From NCBI RefSeq assembly GCF_001522545.3, contig NC_031768.1, positions 80,509,769 to 80,573,768 of the forward strand: a stretch of DNA of 64,000 bases, read 5' to 3'. The DNA comes from Parus major (taxonomy: Eukaryota; Chordata; Aves; Passeriformes; Paridae). Each line of letters starts with the position of its first letter. Positions within the stretch are counted from its first letter, which is position 1. Of this stretch, positions 12,737-24,042 are shown piece after piece. Under the pieces are notes generated by a model, which was not told where the DNA came from, searched no databases, and worked only from the letters and a program-made list of their open reading frames with translations. The translations under genes and the position numbers were made by a program.

Positions 12737-12850
12737 GCACGGAGAGGCTCTGTAGCAGCACCCCAGCTGTGGCTGTGGCTGCAGGGCTGGCAGCAGGAGA
12801 CATCTAGTGGTGTTCAGCTGTAAAAATAAGAATAAACAGCAGTCGGTGCA
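12737..12850. promoter_or_regulatory. GC-richer segment with reverse CTCF-like motif
   Basis: The plus strand reads AGACATCTAGTGG at 12798-12810. Its reverse complement CCACTAGATGTCT has two mismatches to the CTCF core. Flanking sequence is rich in CAG and CTG words, and an AATAAA hexamer follows. With the forward motif at 3497 it would form a convergent pair about 9.3 kb apart. Function is inferred from motif similarity only. Confidence 0.2.
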
Positions 12851-14109
12851 TCATTCTCCTGTCTCCTTTGTTCAAGTGCTGCAGGAACAGCTGTGTGCTT
12901 TCAGGAAGCAGTTGTAACTTCTGCAATTTGCAGCTCCACGACATCTATCTGCATTGCACAGAAGTGAGGCATTTGTGTGCACAAGCTAGAGGTGAAAGTT
13001 TTAATTTGTATACTTAGGTGTATGTGGAGGGGGAAATCTACTAGAAACTTGTCTTTTAATGAAGTTGTGAACCAAGCTGATCAAAAAGATCGCTTGTAGT
13101 TTTTTCTTACAAAATTACAAGGCTGAGGTATACCATAAAAGCCTGAACTAAAACTAAATAGTTGCTAATAGCACATAAAATTATGTTACCTCTTAGGATG
13201 AGGCACTGCTGCAAAAAATCAGTGTCATACCCCCACTAACATCACTATCACTTGCCTGTGACCCCTTTATTAGCCTCTCCATGTCAGAGTACAAGACCTA
13301 GAGTAAGTCCATAGAGAGAAAGTTTCATGTAATGCCTTTGCCATATAGCTGGAGAATGATGGTTCATTTTATTTGTATGTTTATTTATTTAAAAATTACT
13401 TTGAAAATGGAAGTGCAATGAAAAGGCTGCATTGGTTCTTTTTTTGGTGTGTAAAGCATACCTTTGGGATGGATTTTCAGCACAGTGCCCCTTTGGCCCT
13501 GATCCAGAAAAGCACAGGATTATGAGGCTGAAGTTGAACAGGTACTTACGTGCTTTGCTGAACTAGGGCCAGAATGCTCAGTACTTCACTCAGTCAAATC
13601 TCAGGCACAAAAATAACACCAAAAGGTCAACAGAAGTTCAAACTGTGTTCTGAGAATTTATTTCTATACTGCTGGAAAATAAATTTGAGTGCTAATCAGA
13701 AAACAATCAATAGGTTAAAATCAAATACATATGTCTTTGGTAAAGTTAATGTTATGAGCATGTCGTCAATTTTGCACAGAATATTCAGCCTGGTAAAGTA
13801 GAATTTTTTATATTATCCTATTCCAGAAACAAAAACAATTTGACATTTGATCACCCAGATTGTCAAAACTCATATAAATACATTTTTCTTGAAGTCATTG
13901 CTTTTCCTTTTGTTTGTTATTTTTTGAAAAAAATAGCAATTCAATTCAAGTTGCATGTTCCAGTGCTGCCTCTTGCATATTGTAATATTATAAGCAACAC
14001 TTAGTTTGGATTGAAATATTGATTTATCATACTAAGAGAATCCCACACCCAAGTAAAAGAAAGTGCCAAACATCAGGGTACCCTAAGCCAAAAATTTGTC
14101 ATGTGAATG
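12851..14109. other. Unique AT-rich sequence, no gene recognised
   Basis: No transposon, exon or notable repeat was recognised. Open frames are short and AT-rich. Confidence 0.55.
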
Positions 14110-15120
14110 ATGTTCTATGAGACCACTCTTAAAAACCATCCCTCTATTTTTTCATCTGATGTCCAGTGTCTCTTGCCCTCCCATCATGAATCACTGTGAA
14201 TAGCCTGGCTCTGTCTGATAACCTTCTCAAAGATATGGAAAGACTGCTATTAGGTGCCCCCAAAAACCACTCTTCTCTGGGCTAATCAAGTCTGTTTACA
14301 TCTGTCTCCCTTCACAAACATGTCCTCCATGCACCTGACAATTTTGGTGGCCCTCCAGCTGACCTGCCCAAGTTCATCCCTCTTTTTCTTTTGCTGGGGG
14401 CCCCAAAACTGGTCACATCACAATATTCCATGTGTGGTCTAACAAATGATTGGTAGAAAGGATTAATAATCCATTCCTTCCAGTATTTTCTAGCTACACT
14501 CCTGTTGGTACAGTACAAAAACTTGTTTGTTTTCAGTGCTGCCAGGGCACATCACTAACCTACATCTGGGTTCTTGTTGTTCCCCAGTCAGTCATGTCCA
14601 GCCTGCACCATTCCAATGAATTCTTCCTTCCATGAGGCAGGACTTTGCAGCTTTGTTCACTTTAATACAGTTCCTGTTGACCCATTCTTCCAACCTGTCC
14701 AGGACCTTCTGAATGGCAGCCCTGTTCCCAAGCATGACAACTGCACTTCCCCCGATCCTCCCCTGGCTTAGTGTACCTGCAAAGCTGATAGGGTACATTC
14801 TGTCTTCTCTTCCAGGTCACTGATAGGGATTTTGAAAAGGACATATCCAAGGACAAAGATGTGGCTATATCCATGTGTAAGCGGCTTCCAAGAAGAGTAC
14901 AAACAAACCCTTCCCTAAGACTCTTTGAACCTGATGGCCCAGCTGGTTATTCAGCCTCAGTTATCCACTGTGTCAGACCTTAAGAACCCAGCTTGAAAGG
15001 AAGGATGCTGAGACTGTACCATAAGCCTTGATGAAGTCAAGGTAGATAACACCTTTCTTTCTTCATTCTCAGACCTGGCTGCATCATCTTAGAAGTTAAA
15101 AATGGTCTAACACTAGGCAA
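14110..15120 (-). mobile_element. Old, diverged CR1 LINE, ORF2 reverse-transcriptase region
   Basis: This is a longer but older CR1 copy. Minus-strand translation shows the conserved string FVRPHMEYC, which in CR1 precedes the C-terminal ORF2 domain. Further 5' in the element come DRLEEWVNRNCIKVNK and a nucleotide block equivalent to 'GCCTTGATGAAGTCAAGGTAGATAAC', which encodes the start of the RT core. Many stops and frameshifts interrupt it, so it encodes nothing. The terminal ATTCTATG tail is not evident, suggesting the 3' end is lost or too diverged. Its divergence suggests an older insertion than the other CR1 copies here. Confidence 0.85.
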
Positions 15121-15502
15121 ACCCATAAAATATAGATGACCTTTCTGTACTATCTTGCTCCAACACTGAGTCACTTAGATGAAAAAAGTAATATTGGGTT
15201 TATCTTCTTCCTGTTATGAACCTGGTACACAAGCAAAGAGCTGACACAATGTCAATTTCTGTAGTGAATGAGGCAATTTATTTCACTGGAAGACCACTCT
15301 GGAGACTCTGAATCATGGCTGCAGTACCTTCAACTGAACATTTGTATCCCTGTATCTCAGCAGTGGTGTTTTTTAATGGACATAAAGAAACATTAATTCC
15401 ATAATTTTCTTTTCTTTTTAGTTCTTGAAACAAAAACTGTGCCCTCAGTAACAGAAAGGTGGGCTGGGTGGACAAGCCACACACCAGGCTGAAAATTTTG
15501 AA
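15121..15502. other. Unique spacer between CR1 fragments
   Basis: No gene or element recognised. Confidence 0.5.
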
Positions 15503-15697
15503 AGAGAATCATAGAATGGCTTGGGTTGGGAGGGTCCTTAAAGATCATCTGGTTCCAACATCTTTGTCATGGGCAGAGACACCTTATTCTAGACCAGGCA
15601 GATGAAAATACTTTCCAACCTGGCCTTGAAAACCTTCAGTGATGGGGCATCCACAACTTCTCTGGGCAACTTGTTACTGCGTCTTACTGGAAAATTA
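15503..15697 (-). mobile_element. CR1 LINE 3' end fragment
   Basis: Reverse-oriented CR1 tail. The plus strand carries AGAATCATAGAATGGCTTGG, GAGGGTCCTTAAAGATCATC and GGGGCATCCACAACTTCTCT. It stops within the next block and is followed by an A-rich run of about 25 bases. It is non-coding and 5' truncated. Confidence 0.93.
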
Positions 15698-15779
15698 AAA
15701 AAAATAATAAAAATATAAAGCATAGGAATGAAAGAGGAGAGAGAAAAGAAACGTGAAACACTAGGAAAGATGTTCTCAG

Positions 15780-16080
15780 TCTTGTCTGTGAATAGACAGC
15801 AGCTCGGCAGCAGGACAGGGCATCCCTCCTGCTCAGCAGAGCTCAGCGCAGCCCGGCGGGAGCTGGTTCAGCACCATGGCCAGCGCCCGCCGCGTCCCGA
15901 GTGGGGCTGGAGGGATGCTGAGCTGCGGGGATGCCCCCTCGGCAACAGGGGAAATATCTCCTCGGCCTCTTCCGCAAAATCCACAAGGCCTTGGCTTCTG
16001 AGGAACATACGGGAGGGACTTAGGTGTGTCTGTGGGCCTGGGCTGCGCTTTCCCCGCTGGGATGGGGGTGTTAGCTTTTA
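15780..16080 (+). promoter_or_regulatory. CpG-rich patch with a small ORF in strong start context
   Basis: A local GC- and CpG-rich island in AT-rich surroundings. Inside it, CACCATGG at 15873-15880 is an excellent vertebrate start context. It opens a 41-codon frame ending at a TGA at 15999-16001. The peptide is rich in Ala, Gly, Pro and Arg and matches no family I know. The patch may be a promoter, the first exon of a non-coding RNA, an LTR remnant, or simply a CpG-rich repeat. Nothing here proves transcription. Confidence 0.25.
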
Positions 16081-16940
16081 AGCATCCACACACGGACCAG
16101 CTGCAATGAGAGCTGTTTGTAATTCTCTGTCCCCAGTGATTTCTTGGCTTGGATTGAAAGTGCCTGCAAAACTCTTTGGAAATGTCAGGTAACTTTTCTA
16201 TGACATTTCTGTCTTTCTTTTTTTTTCTCCACTTTAGCAGTAGTGCTTATAACTGCTTGCAGTGCATTCTCTGGAAGAAAAAGGTGTCCATGAGAAAATC
16301 GGTGGTGGACTTCTGAGGATGTGATCATAAATAGATGTTAGGAATTCATGACGTCCCAGTTCATTATATGCGAGATTATAATTGAGAGATGATGAAAGGG
16401 GAAAATAAAGGTCTACAACATGGGGGACATTAAGACCCCTGAAGGTTTGCTTTATTAAATTCACATGTGTAGAGTCCTTTCTAGTTGTTTTCCATTCCTT
16501 GGTGGCTATCAGGTCTCAGATCCAGCTGCCCACTGGCTTCTTCCCTCCTTAAAAATGATGGTTTCTTTCACATAACTTCTCAAGGAATTAAGCTCCTTGT
16601 TTTTAAATGGCTACTACTTGGAAAGCTGGTAAATCCTGCTTTAGAGTTTTGGTGTCCTTCCATCTTTATAAAACTCTGTGAAAATCAACAGGAGTAGTGC
16701 CATGAATTACTATAGGGTCTTCATTCCTGAACCCCTCCACAGACCTCCTTGTGAAGACATATCTTGCTCTTGCAAAGACTTACCTATCCATCAGATTTTG
16801 GAGACCCCCAGGAATGAAAGCAGTGCACTTTCATCCTTCCTGTGCTATTACAGCCTGTCTCACCTTTCCTGACACCCTGTCTTTGCAGGGAGCACTCACT
16901 TTCCTCCATCAGCACAGCTGCTCTCCATCTCTAGAGCTCT
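16081..16940. other. Unique sequence, no gene recognised
   Basis: Mixed-composition DNA with short frames only. No repeat or splice pair recognised. Confidence 0.5.
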
Positions 16941-17390
16941 AAGAGACCTCACAGTCCCGGGGAGGCTGGAGCAGGGCAAGAAGAGGGATGTGACTGCCTT
17001 TACCCCACCACACGAACCAGGAACTGCAGGGAACAGGTGGAACAAACATCCCTCCCCCCTCCTCGGGAGCTGGATGGCCAGTGAGGACCTGCTGTTGGCC
17101 TCCCCCCGGGGGCCGGAGATGACAGCCCACCCATCACCCTCCGCCTGCGGGCAGGAGTGCGGGCACCCCCCGCATCCTCCCCACAGCAGCAGTGGCGACA
17201 AGACCCCCATGGCTGGGGGGCACGGGGAGGGGGCTGTGACTCCCACGCCAGAGCCTTGAGGACATGGGGACACACACATCTTCCCCGACCGCCACAGGTC
17301 CCTCCTCCCCGCGGGTCCCATCCACACTCCCGCCACTGCTCTCCTTGCTGCTGCTGCCCGGACCGCACCAAGGGTGGGTGCGTGGGACTG
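16941..17390. other. GC-rich island upstream of a tetranucleotide array
   Basis: Strongly GC-rich sequence with runs such as CCTCCCCCCGGGGGCCGG and GGGGGGCACGGGGAGGGGG. The latter has G-quadruplex potential on the plus strand. Overlapping long frames occur on both strands, but they are a by-product of low stop frequency in GC-rich DNA and of the adjoining array. No domain is recognisable. It might be a CpG island with promoter activity; there is no direct evidence. Confidence 0.4.
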
Positions 17391-17455
17391 CATCCATCCA
17401 TCCATCCATCCATCCATCCATCCATCCATCCATCCATCCATCCATCCATCCATCC
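17391..17455. repeat. (CATC)n tetranucleotide microsatellite
   Basis: About sixteen uninterrupted CATC units (CCAT/GATG on the other reading). The array creates repetitive open frames in several frames, which are artefacts and not proteins. Confidence 0.98.
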
Positions 17456-17500
17456 TCCCTTCCTCCCTTCCTCCCTCCCTTCCTCCCTCCCTTCCTCTTT
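17456..17500. repeat. Pyrimidine-rich (CTTCCTCC)n tract
   Basis: A run made almost only of C and T with an irregular TTCCTCCC period, directly joined to the CATC array. It is a compound microsatellite. It has mirror-repeat character and could form triplex DNA. Confidence 0.93.
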
Positions 17501-19040
17501 TTCGGTTTTCTCACAAATTGAAGCCTTTTCACCTGGAGTAGCCTGGAAGAGAAAGTTTGGTGGGAGCAAATCCATTTTAATTTGAACATTTGGCAAAGTG
17601 GTGTTTTTTGGCAAAGGCTCAATGCCTCACATTGGTTCTCCCTTTTCACAGGCTGGGCTCTGCCATACATAAACCAGGTGTTTACACCCTGCAATTATGC
17701 ATGAGTGTAAGAGCAGGTGCCTCCAGCTGGCCCCTGCTGCCCTCCCTCCCTGCTCATTCCCCACAGTCAGTATGGGAAACTGCCAGGGATAAAGTGATGA
17801 GGACATACACAGCATGCAGTGGACCTGCCCTGGCTCCCAAACCAACCATGGCCTCCTAAGCCAGCAGCCAGGACAGAAACATAGAAGACATGCTAACAGC
17901 TCAGTGCAATTCACCTGGCAAGCCCAGTGGAAGAGAAGATCAGTTTAGACCTTTACTGCTCTCTCTGATGCCTGTTCTTAGAAAGTGGAATTTTGTGTTT
18001 TTTGTAACAATGGGCCAGTCAAAGCATTGTGGTTTGAGCAGGAAGAACTCGAGTGACATGCTTTGGAAAATGCTTATAGAAAGTGGTAAACAGAGAAAAA
18101 TCTTTCCTTGATGCTGTATGCACTGCTTGGACTATTAAACTGGCTGAGGGAATGGTATAGATTTGTTGGTGCACCATGAGCAATTCCACAGGGCTTGCAT
18201 CTACATATCAAGTGCTGTCAGTACCAGACCATCAGAGAGCTGAAATTTGGAGCATCTATTAGAGAAAACACCACTGTTCAGTGCTGCCCACAGAAATAGT
18301 TTTCTGCATTGAAATAAATCCTTTTTTGGACTAATTTGTTCTGGAGGTGGTTGAGGTTCTACTCATGCAGATTTTATGCTGATCTGGCAGCAGGTTAAAG
18401 GGTCTTAATATTTAAGAAAAAAAATCCTGTACATACTTTATAATAAACTTGAATGTCATAGTGCACTTTTTTGACAAGGAATTAAAGATTTCAGGATGCT
18501 GCAGTTCATTCTAATGGAGCAGATCTGAGCAGAGTGTACTGTACTGGCTTCCTATAATCTTCTAAATCAGTGATGACATGTTCAGTGATTTCACTGGGGC
18601 CAGGACTTTGCCCTACTATGTTAACTGGATGACTCTTTCCAGACATATGAGTACAGTTGAAAATACAGAGGATAATTCAGTGTTATTTCTACACTGCCCA
18701 AGAAAGCACTGAGCAGAAATGGCACCAGTCCATCCATAGGGAGAGCTTAGCTGCCCAGGACGAGGTGGCTTAGCCCAGTTACAGCACCAGAGTGACAGAG
18801 CTGAGCTGATCCAGGTGCCTGGGCCAAGCTGTCTGTGCTGCCCTCCATGACACACGGAGTTTTGCTCTGCTCTATTTCATAATAAAAGCTTTTTTTATTA
18901 AAAATTTTCTGCTCACCTATTTGCATGATTCCTAGAAATAACTTTATGTATTTATGTATTATGTAATCTATATGTAACGAACTAGTTTATTTATTCTGGA
19001 TGAATATAGTGCTCTGGGAGCCATAAAAACAATGAGTTTT
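17501..19040. other. Unique sequence, no gene recognised
   Basis: Short frames on both strands and no recognisable transposon or exon. Confidence 0.55.
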
Positions 19041-19605
19041 AGAACCATGGAATCATTTAAGTTGGTAACATTTTTAAGATAATTACATCCAAATGTTAAT
19101 CCAGCACTGCCAAATCCATCAGCAAACTATGTCCCTAAATGCTGCATCCACACATCTTTTGAATACCTTCAGGGATGGTGACTTCATCACTTCCAGTGCT
19201 TGACCATCCTTTCCATGAAGAATTGCTTTTTAATACCCAATCCCGGTGCAACTTCATCTTGTCCCATCACTTGTTGCACAGGCAGAGGGACCATCCCCCA
19301 CCTCACCACAGCCTCCTTCCAGGGGTTGTAGAGAGCAATAAGGTCCCCCCTGAGCCTCCTTTTCTCCAGGCTAAACACCCCCAGCTCCCTCAGCTGTTTC
19401 TCATCAGACTTGTGCTCCAGACCCTTCCCCAGCTCCGTTGCCCTTCTCTGGACACGCTCCAGCCCCTCAATGTCTTTGTTGCAGTGAGGGGCCCAGAACT
19501 GAACACAGGATCTGAGGTGAGGCCTCAGCAGTGCCCAGTACAGGGGACAATCACTGCTCTGCTCCTGCTGGCCACACCACTGCTGATCCAGGCCAGGGTG
19601 CTCTT
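19041..19605 (-). mobile_element. CR1 LINE fragment, ORF2 C-terminus plus tail
   Basis: Reverse-oriented CR1 of the same general subfamily as the copy at 2.0-2.7 kb. Shared blocks include CTTGTGCTCCAGACCCTTCC, TGGACACGCTCCAGCCCCTC and GAGGTGAGGCCTCA. Minus-strand translation shows [17 protein letters not shown], the conserved ORF2 C-terminal region. Frameshifts break the reading frame before the end. This copy keeps the roughly 50 bp that are missing from the 2-kb copy. Confidence 0.93.
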
Positions 19606-20495
19606 GTACATAAGCCAGGATGTTTGTGTTTTTTGCATCTCAAGGCTGGGTGCTAACATGTTAAAAATGGAAGAGTTTCTGACATCCACTCATCTGCTGA
19701 AGGGCATCCCAGAAGCAAGAATCTCTCATTGCTTTGAAACCATATTTTTGACTTTCCAAGGTATTTTTAAAGTACCTTGTGTCAGTCCTTAGTTGGCCTG
19801 ACTCATGCAAATCAGACTTAGGTAAGTGAGCTGAGAGTGTAAAACTCTTCTATCCCTATGTATAGCCTCTCTCAGCTGCCACCACATTTTATGTGTGATC
19901 TGTATCCCACAACACCCCTTGCAATGAAAGGAGAACCTTCCTGTAAGAGTCTTGGTACCTCATTTTCCTCAGTGATATGTCCAAGGTCATATTAGAGGTT
20001 TGTGGAGTATAAGGGAATACCAACGCTCCCAAAAAAAGAAGGACCAGAATTCAGGCTCAAGCACAGAGAACTTGGTCAGACACACTGCTTAGCTGGTAGT
20101 CCTGTGCCTGTGTTATCCTTGCTTTTCAAGGATGTCTTCAGAGCAGCCACATACAGTGAAAAAGAATTTCAGCAGTATATCTTGATTTCCTCACAGAGAT
20201 GTGTCTTTAACCAGAGATGGTTATTTTGATGACCACTGTGGATTTAGAAGTAAATTCAGAAATTTGTAAACTATTAAACTTCTTTAAACTATGAAACAAC
20301 AGAAGAATTTTTTGTAAAATATAGCAGATTAATTACATAAAGTTATCTTTTATATTTCTTTTGTATTTTAAGAAAAATATCATACAGACTCAGCCATAGG
20401 TTTATGATCCTCTTCATCTTGCTTTTGGGGAGTGAGGGAGGAAAAATCTCATTTTGGGTATAAAAGTTAGATAAACTAAATACAAGGCTAGAGGG
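19606..20495. other. Unique AT-rich sequence, no gene recognised
   Basis: No transposon recognised. A good splice-donor-like string (CTTAG|GTAAGTG) occurs near 19821, but no convincing acceptor pairs with it. Confidence 0.5.
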
Positions 20496-20548
20496 AAAAA
20501 AAAAAGGTCTGAGAAAATAAAAGAAACTGAGAAAATAAAAGAAAAAAA
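20496..20548 (+). repeat. A-rich tract with tandem 18-bp duplication
   Basis: An A10 run is followed by two exact copies of CTGAGAAAATAAAAGAAA in direct tandem (20509-20526 and 20527-20544), then another A run. This is probably replication slippage in A-rich DNA. Confidence 0.9.
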
Positions 20549-22134
20549 ATGATCTAGCAGATTACTTTATTTGCTGGGAAGAAACCTAACTAGACAGATA
20601 TGAAACAGCATTAGAGACTGCAGCTGAACAAACAAATTTACAACAAATGACCTTACACAGATTAATTTGAGATTACTGCAAAGCCTCTGATCACCCTCAG
20701 CCTTCCTTAATGTTTATTTATCATGTCTAACCTCCAAGAAGTAATTACTGGGAATCTCTGCTTCATCAGAGTCATCAGTTTAGATTCTCATGCTAAATCC
20801 AAAGCACAGAACTATGCCAGGTGCTAGGAAGAAAATTAGCTGTATCCCAGCTGAACCCAGGACAGCGAGATGAACACGTGGGCCCATGCAAACTCCAGAC
20901 AGTGGACAGCCACAATCAAAATGGTCATAACATGAGCAGCACAGCAGCAGGTGTTTCTAGAACTGCTCACTCTGGAAATAGCACTGTCCAGAAGTCTTGC
21001 TTCAACTGGTTTCCTGTAGCAGCAAAGACACCCTTTGCTTCATTGTTTCAACCTTTATTGGCATGGGTGCTTCTGGGGTGGTACTTCACTTGTCATGGCT
21101 TTAATCTGTTTGGCAAATTTTACTTTTCTATCTGGAACTGGACCTGGAAAGAATAGCTTAGAAGAAGCATGTGCAAGGAAATAGTTAGAAAAAGAGGTCA
21201 CTGGAAAAATGTACCTTTGTTTAGCATTTAGTAAATATGGTTGACAGATGTTAAGAATGACATATCGCACCAGATGTTTTATGTTTTAGGAAGAAGAAGC
21301 ATCACAACTATAGCATGATGAATCTATTTGTTAACCTTTCTGGCAGGTGCTGAAGGGAGGGCTTACATATAAAACTGTAATCTGTAGTAACTTTGGAGTG
21401 TTTGAGGAAGGTTAATCATCCTGTAAACTTGTGTTAGATCCTCAGTTGACGTAAAATGATGTAATTCCATTGTACTCAGTAAAATCAAGTTGATTTATAC
21501 CAGCTAAGAACATCATACCTATCCCTATATTTTATTTGTTTTCCTAATTAGAACTGAGATCAGAACATAAACAGTGTCCAACATTCCTTCAGGAGTTATT
21601 CCACTATTTTACCATAACCCTCATATCCTAAACTGAAATAATATAGAATGCTACAAAAATCCAATTGGAGGAGGAAATATTCTTGAGAGTCTTGGTTTGT
21701 AATTTTTGTTCTCAGTCACCTGAGAATTAAAATTAATTGTTAGCAGCCTAAATGTCTCCCCCCAAAAATTAACCAGGATTCAGCTGGAGTATGTTAGATA
21801 GAATCAGGATGATCACTTTCTCCGGCCATGAAAAGAAATAAAAATTAAATAGTTAATAATATTTTACAAATAATTACAAGTATCTAAATTCAGTGGAAAA
21901 TATTGTCCATTTCATCATTCACCAACAAGGATATGACCCCCATAAATACCTCCAAAGCAATAACTGCCTGCCTGTTAATCCCACATACCTGAGAAATAAA
22001 AAGCTAGAAACCCATCTTTCTATTTTCTGCTGAAATTTTCTGTTCACTGTTGTATATGACACCAATGAACTGTCATACCAGAGATTCCAAAGTTATATTT
22101 GAAGTATAGTATCTGTCACAAATCCTGATTTAGG
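20549..22134. other. AT-rich sequence, possibly decayed retroviral leader at its upper end
   Basis: No gene recognised. If the adjoining minus-strand LTR belonged to a fuller provirus, the bases just below 22134 would be its leader. They are AT-rich and carry no recognisable gag or pol frame. Confidence 0.35.
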
Positions 22135-22152
22135 ATCCTGCTGACTACGCCA
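22135..22152 (-). other. Retroviral primer-binding-site-like sequence (tRNA-Ser)
   Basis: On the minus strand the sequence is TGGCGTAGTCAGCAGGAT. It matches the reverse complement of the 3' end of vertebrate tRNA-Ser including CCA at 17 of 18 positions. It sits three bases after the CA end of a 464-bp LTR-like block, exactly where a primer binding site belongs. A tRNA-derived fragment is the alternative, but the adjoining TGTTG...CAACA block favours a retroviral origin. Confidence 0.6.
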
Positions 22153-22155
22153 ATT

Positions 22156-22619
22156 TGTTGCAAATGAGTGGTTTAGGCCACTCAAAGAATCACCATCAAA
22201 GGCATTAACAAAAGCAGGTTTTAATATAAATTAGTGGAAAAGTTATCTCAATGGCAAGGCTCACTCTAGTTCTGATTGCATGGATAAAGTGTGCAAAGGA
22301 AAATGAGATCAGAATCGATTAAGAGTCATTTACTCAGCAGTCAGGGATGAAAAAAGGCAAGGGTGCAAAGAGTAAGGGTGCAGAAGGCCTTAGCAATAAC
22401 AATGGTACTGGAGACCATGACTCAGCTGGGGAATGTTTCAGGGTTGTCAGGGGATGGCTGATTATTCTTGTTCTTGTCCTTCATTTAGGCAGGCACCTGT
22501 AGTACCTGATATGGTCCAGGGACACTTCACCACCCAGCTCCTTACACAAAGGCCAGGGCCCAGCAGGAATCCCTGAGATCACAGAGCAGACCTGAGGAGG
22601 GGAGGGGGATGCACCAACA
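22156..22619 (-). mobile_element. LTR of an endogenous retrovirus, with primer binding site
   Basis: Read on the minus strand, the block starts TGTTGGTGCATCC and ends CATTTGCAACA. This gives matching 5-bp inverted ends (TGTTG/CAACA) and a total of 464 bp. An ATTAAA polyadenylation hexamer lies within about 100 bp of its 3' end. The tRNA-Ser-like primer site follows immediately. No second LTR or recognisable coding region is seen in the window, so the provirus is truncated or decayed internally. The family name is not known to me. Boundaries come from TG/CA ends and are approximate. Confidence 0.55.
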
Positions 22620-24042
22620 CAGTGTCCTGTTTATCATTTCCCTGACTGCTTGTACCAAGGTAATTTTACCCATTGGAAGTTTGGTTTAATGGCAGTCACA
22701 CACTCTTCACTGTTGCACTAGAGATTACACTCCAAAGACAAGGCAGACAGGACGCATGATCTTTCTTCTAAGGTGCTTTTAAAAATTCTGCTAGGCAGTT
22801 CCATGTTTCTTTAGGCATGCAGGTATGCTAGAAAGTCTGAGCCTTTTGATAAACAGGATCATGGAAAGCTGAGTTGATTAAAGTACTCTGTTATATATTT
22901 ACTGTAATCCAGAGACCAGTGTGGGACTGGTCTCAAACATCCACTGTCTAGAATATATAATACATTGGTCTTAGATGACAAATAAATTGTGATTTTCCTG
23001 CTTCCTTTGGGAACCTATGACTCTAAACTACCTCAGCAGAATTAATTAATTTTTCCTGTAATTCATTGTAAAGTTTCCTTTACATAACTTCATCCTATTA
23101 CTCATAGTCTTACCTCATGCCACATGGTCCCTCTGAAATTTAAAATTACATATTCTGTGTATGTAATACATACATAGCTAGTTTCTATGTCCCATAGCAC
23201 TGCCATAAGATTACATTACTTGTGGCTAGATTTCAAAAATGTTTTTTAGCATAACCATTATTGTGTAATTAATCTTTAATTAATGACTTGTTTACTCCTT
23301 ATTCCTGGCAGTTCATTACTGCCTTTGTGTAGCTCAGTTGCAACCCACATGAGCAGGGTGTTAACCTGGACTACTCACTGGGTCAGTGCTGCAGAAATGC
23401 TGTAATATACATGAACACAACTCTAAACAAAGATTGTTGGTTTATACTGCATTTAAAAGGGGCAGCTCAACCTGTACCCCTTCTTAAACTCCATCTGAGT
23501 CTTCCAGGATGAGATCATTACCTTTCCTCTCGCATGGCATTTCTTTCCTTCATAACAGCTTTAAATGTGATCCAGAAGCAGTCTTCATGAAATGAATAGG
23601 CTCTGTAGAATTTTACCTTTGAAAGGAAAATGAAAAATAACAGAGAACAGCTATCAGTGCTTCAAACCCTCTATCTTGATATTGAGGCATGCACAGGTAA
23701 CAATATCCTCTTCAGTTAAGAGTGCAGAGGAGATAACATGCAATAAATAGGTACTCTGTGCAATAAATGTTTGCTCTGCAGAGGAGACTGGTGGAAAAGC
23801 AAGAGTTAAGTGCATTATTTTTAGACCCACAGTTCAATGTGCAACCCTTACGACCACCTGCTTGACAGAAAGGTAATTGATGCTGGCAGTCAGAGCGTGC
23901 TTGGGTGTCCTTCCTTTTGGTCCCTTTCATGAACAGCCCAGAGCAAAGTACCTCTTCATCTTTTCTGCCATTGCATCTTTGAAATTCTGTTGTAACTATA
24001 AATACAGAGTGTGTCCTGTTTCTGTCTCAGGCATTTATGGTG
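22620..24042. other. Unique AT-rich sequence, no gene recognised
   Basis: Short open frames only, and no recognisable element or convincing splice pair. Confidence 0.55.

Noticed and set aside
16896..17694. Long overlapping open frames on both strands, including Met-Asp-Gly-Trp and Ile-His-Pro-Ser repeats
   Set aside because: They run through the CATC array and the GC-rich island. Repeats whose unit lacks stops keep all frames open, and no domain is present.
19175..19792. 205-codon plus-strand frame
   Set aside because: Most of it is antisense to a minus-strand CR1 ORF2 fragment.
19801..19830. Strong donor-like CTTAG|GTAAGTG
   Set aside because: No good acceptor lies at a plausible distance and there is no open frame beside it.
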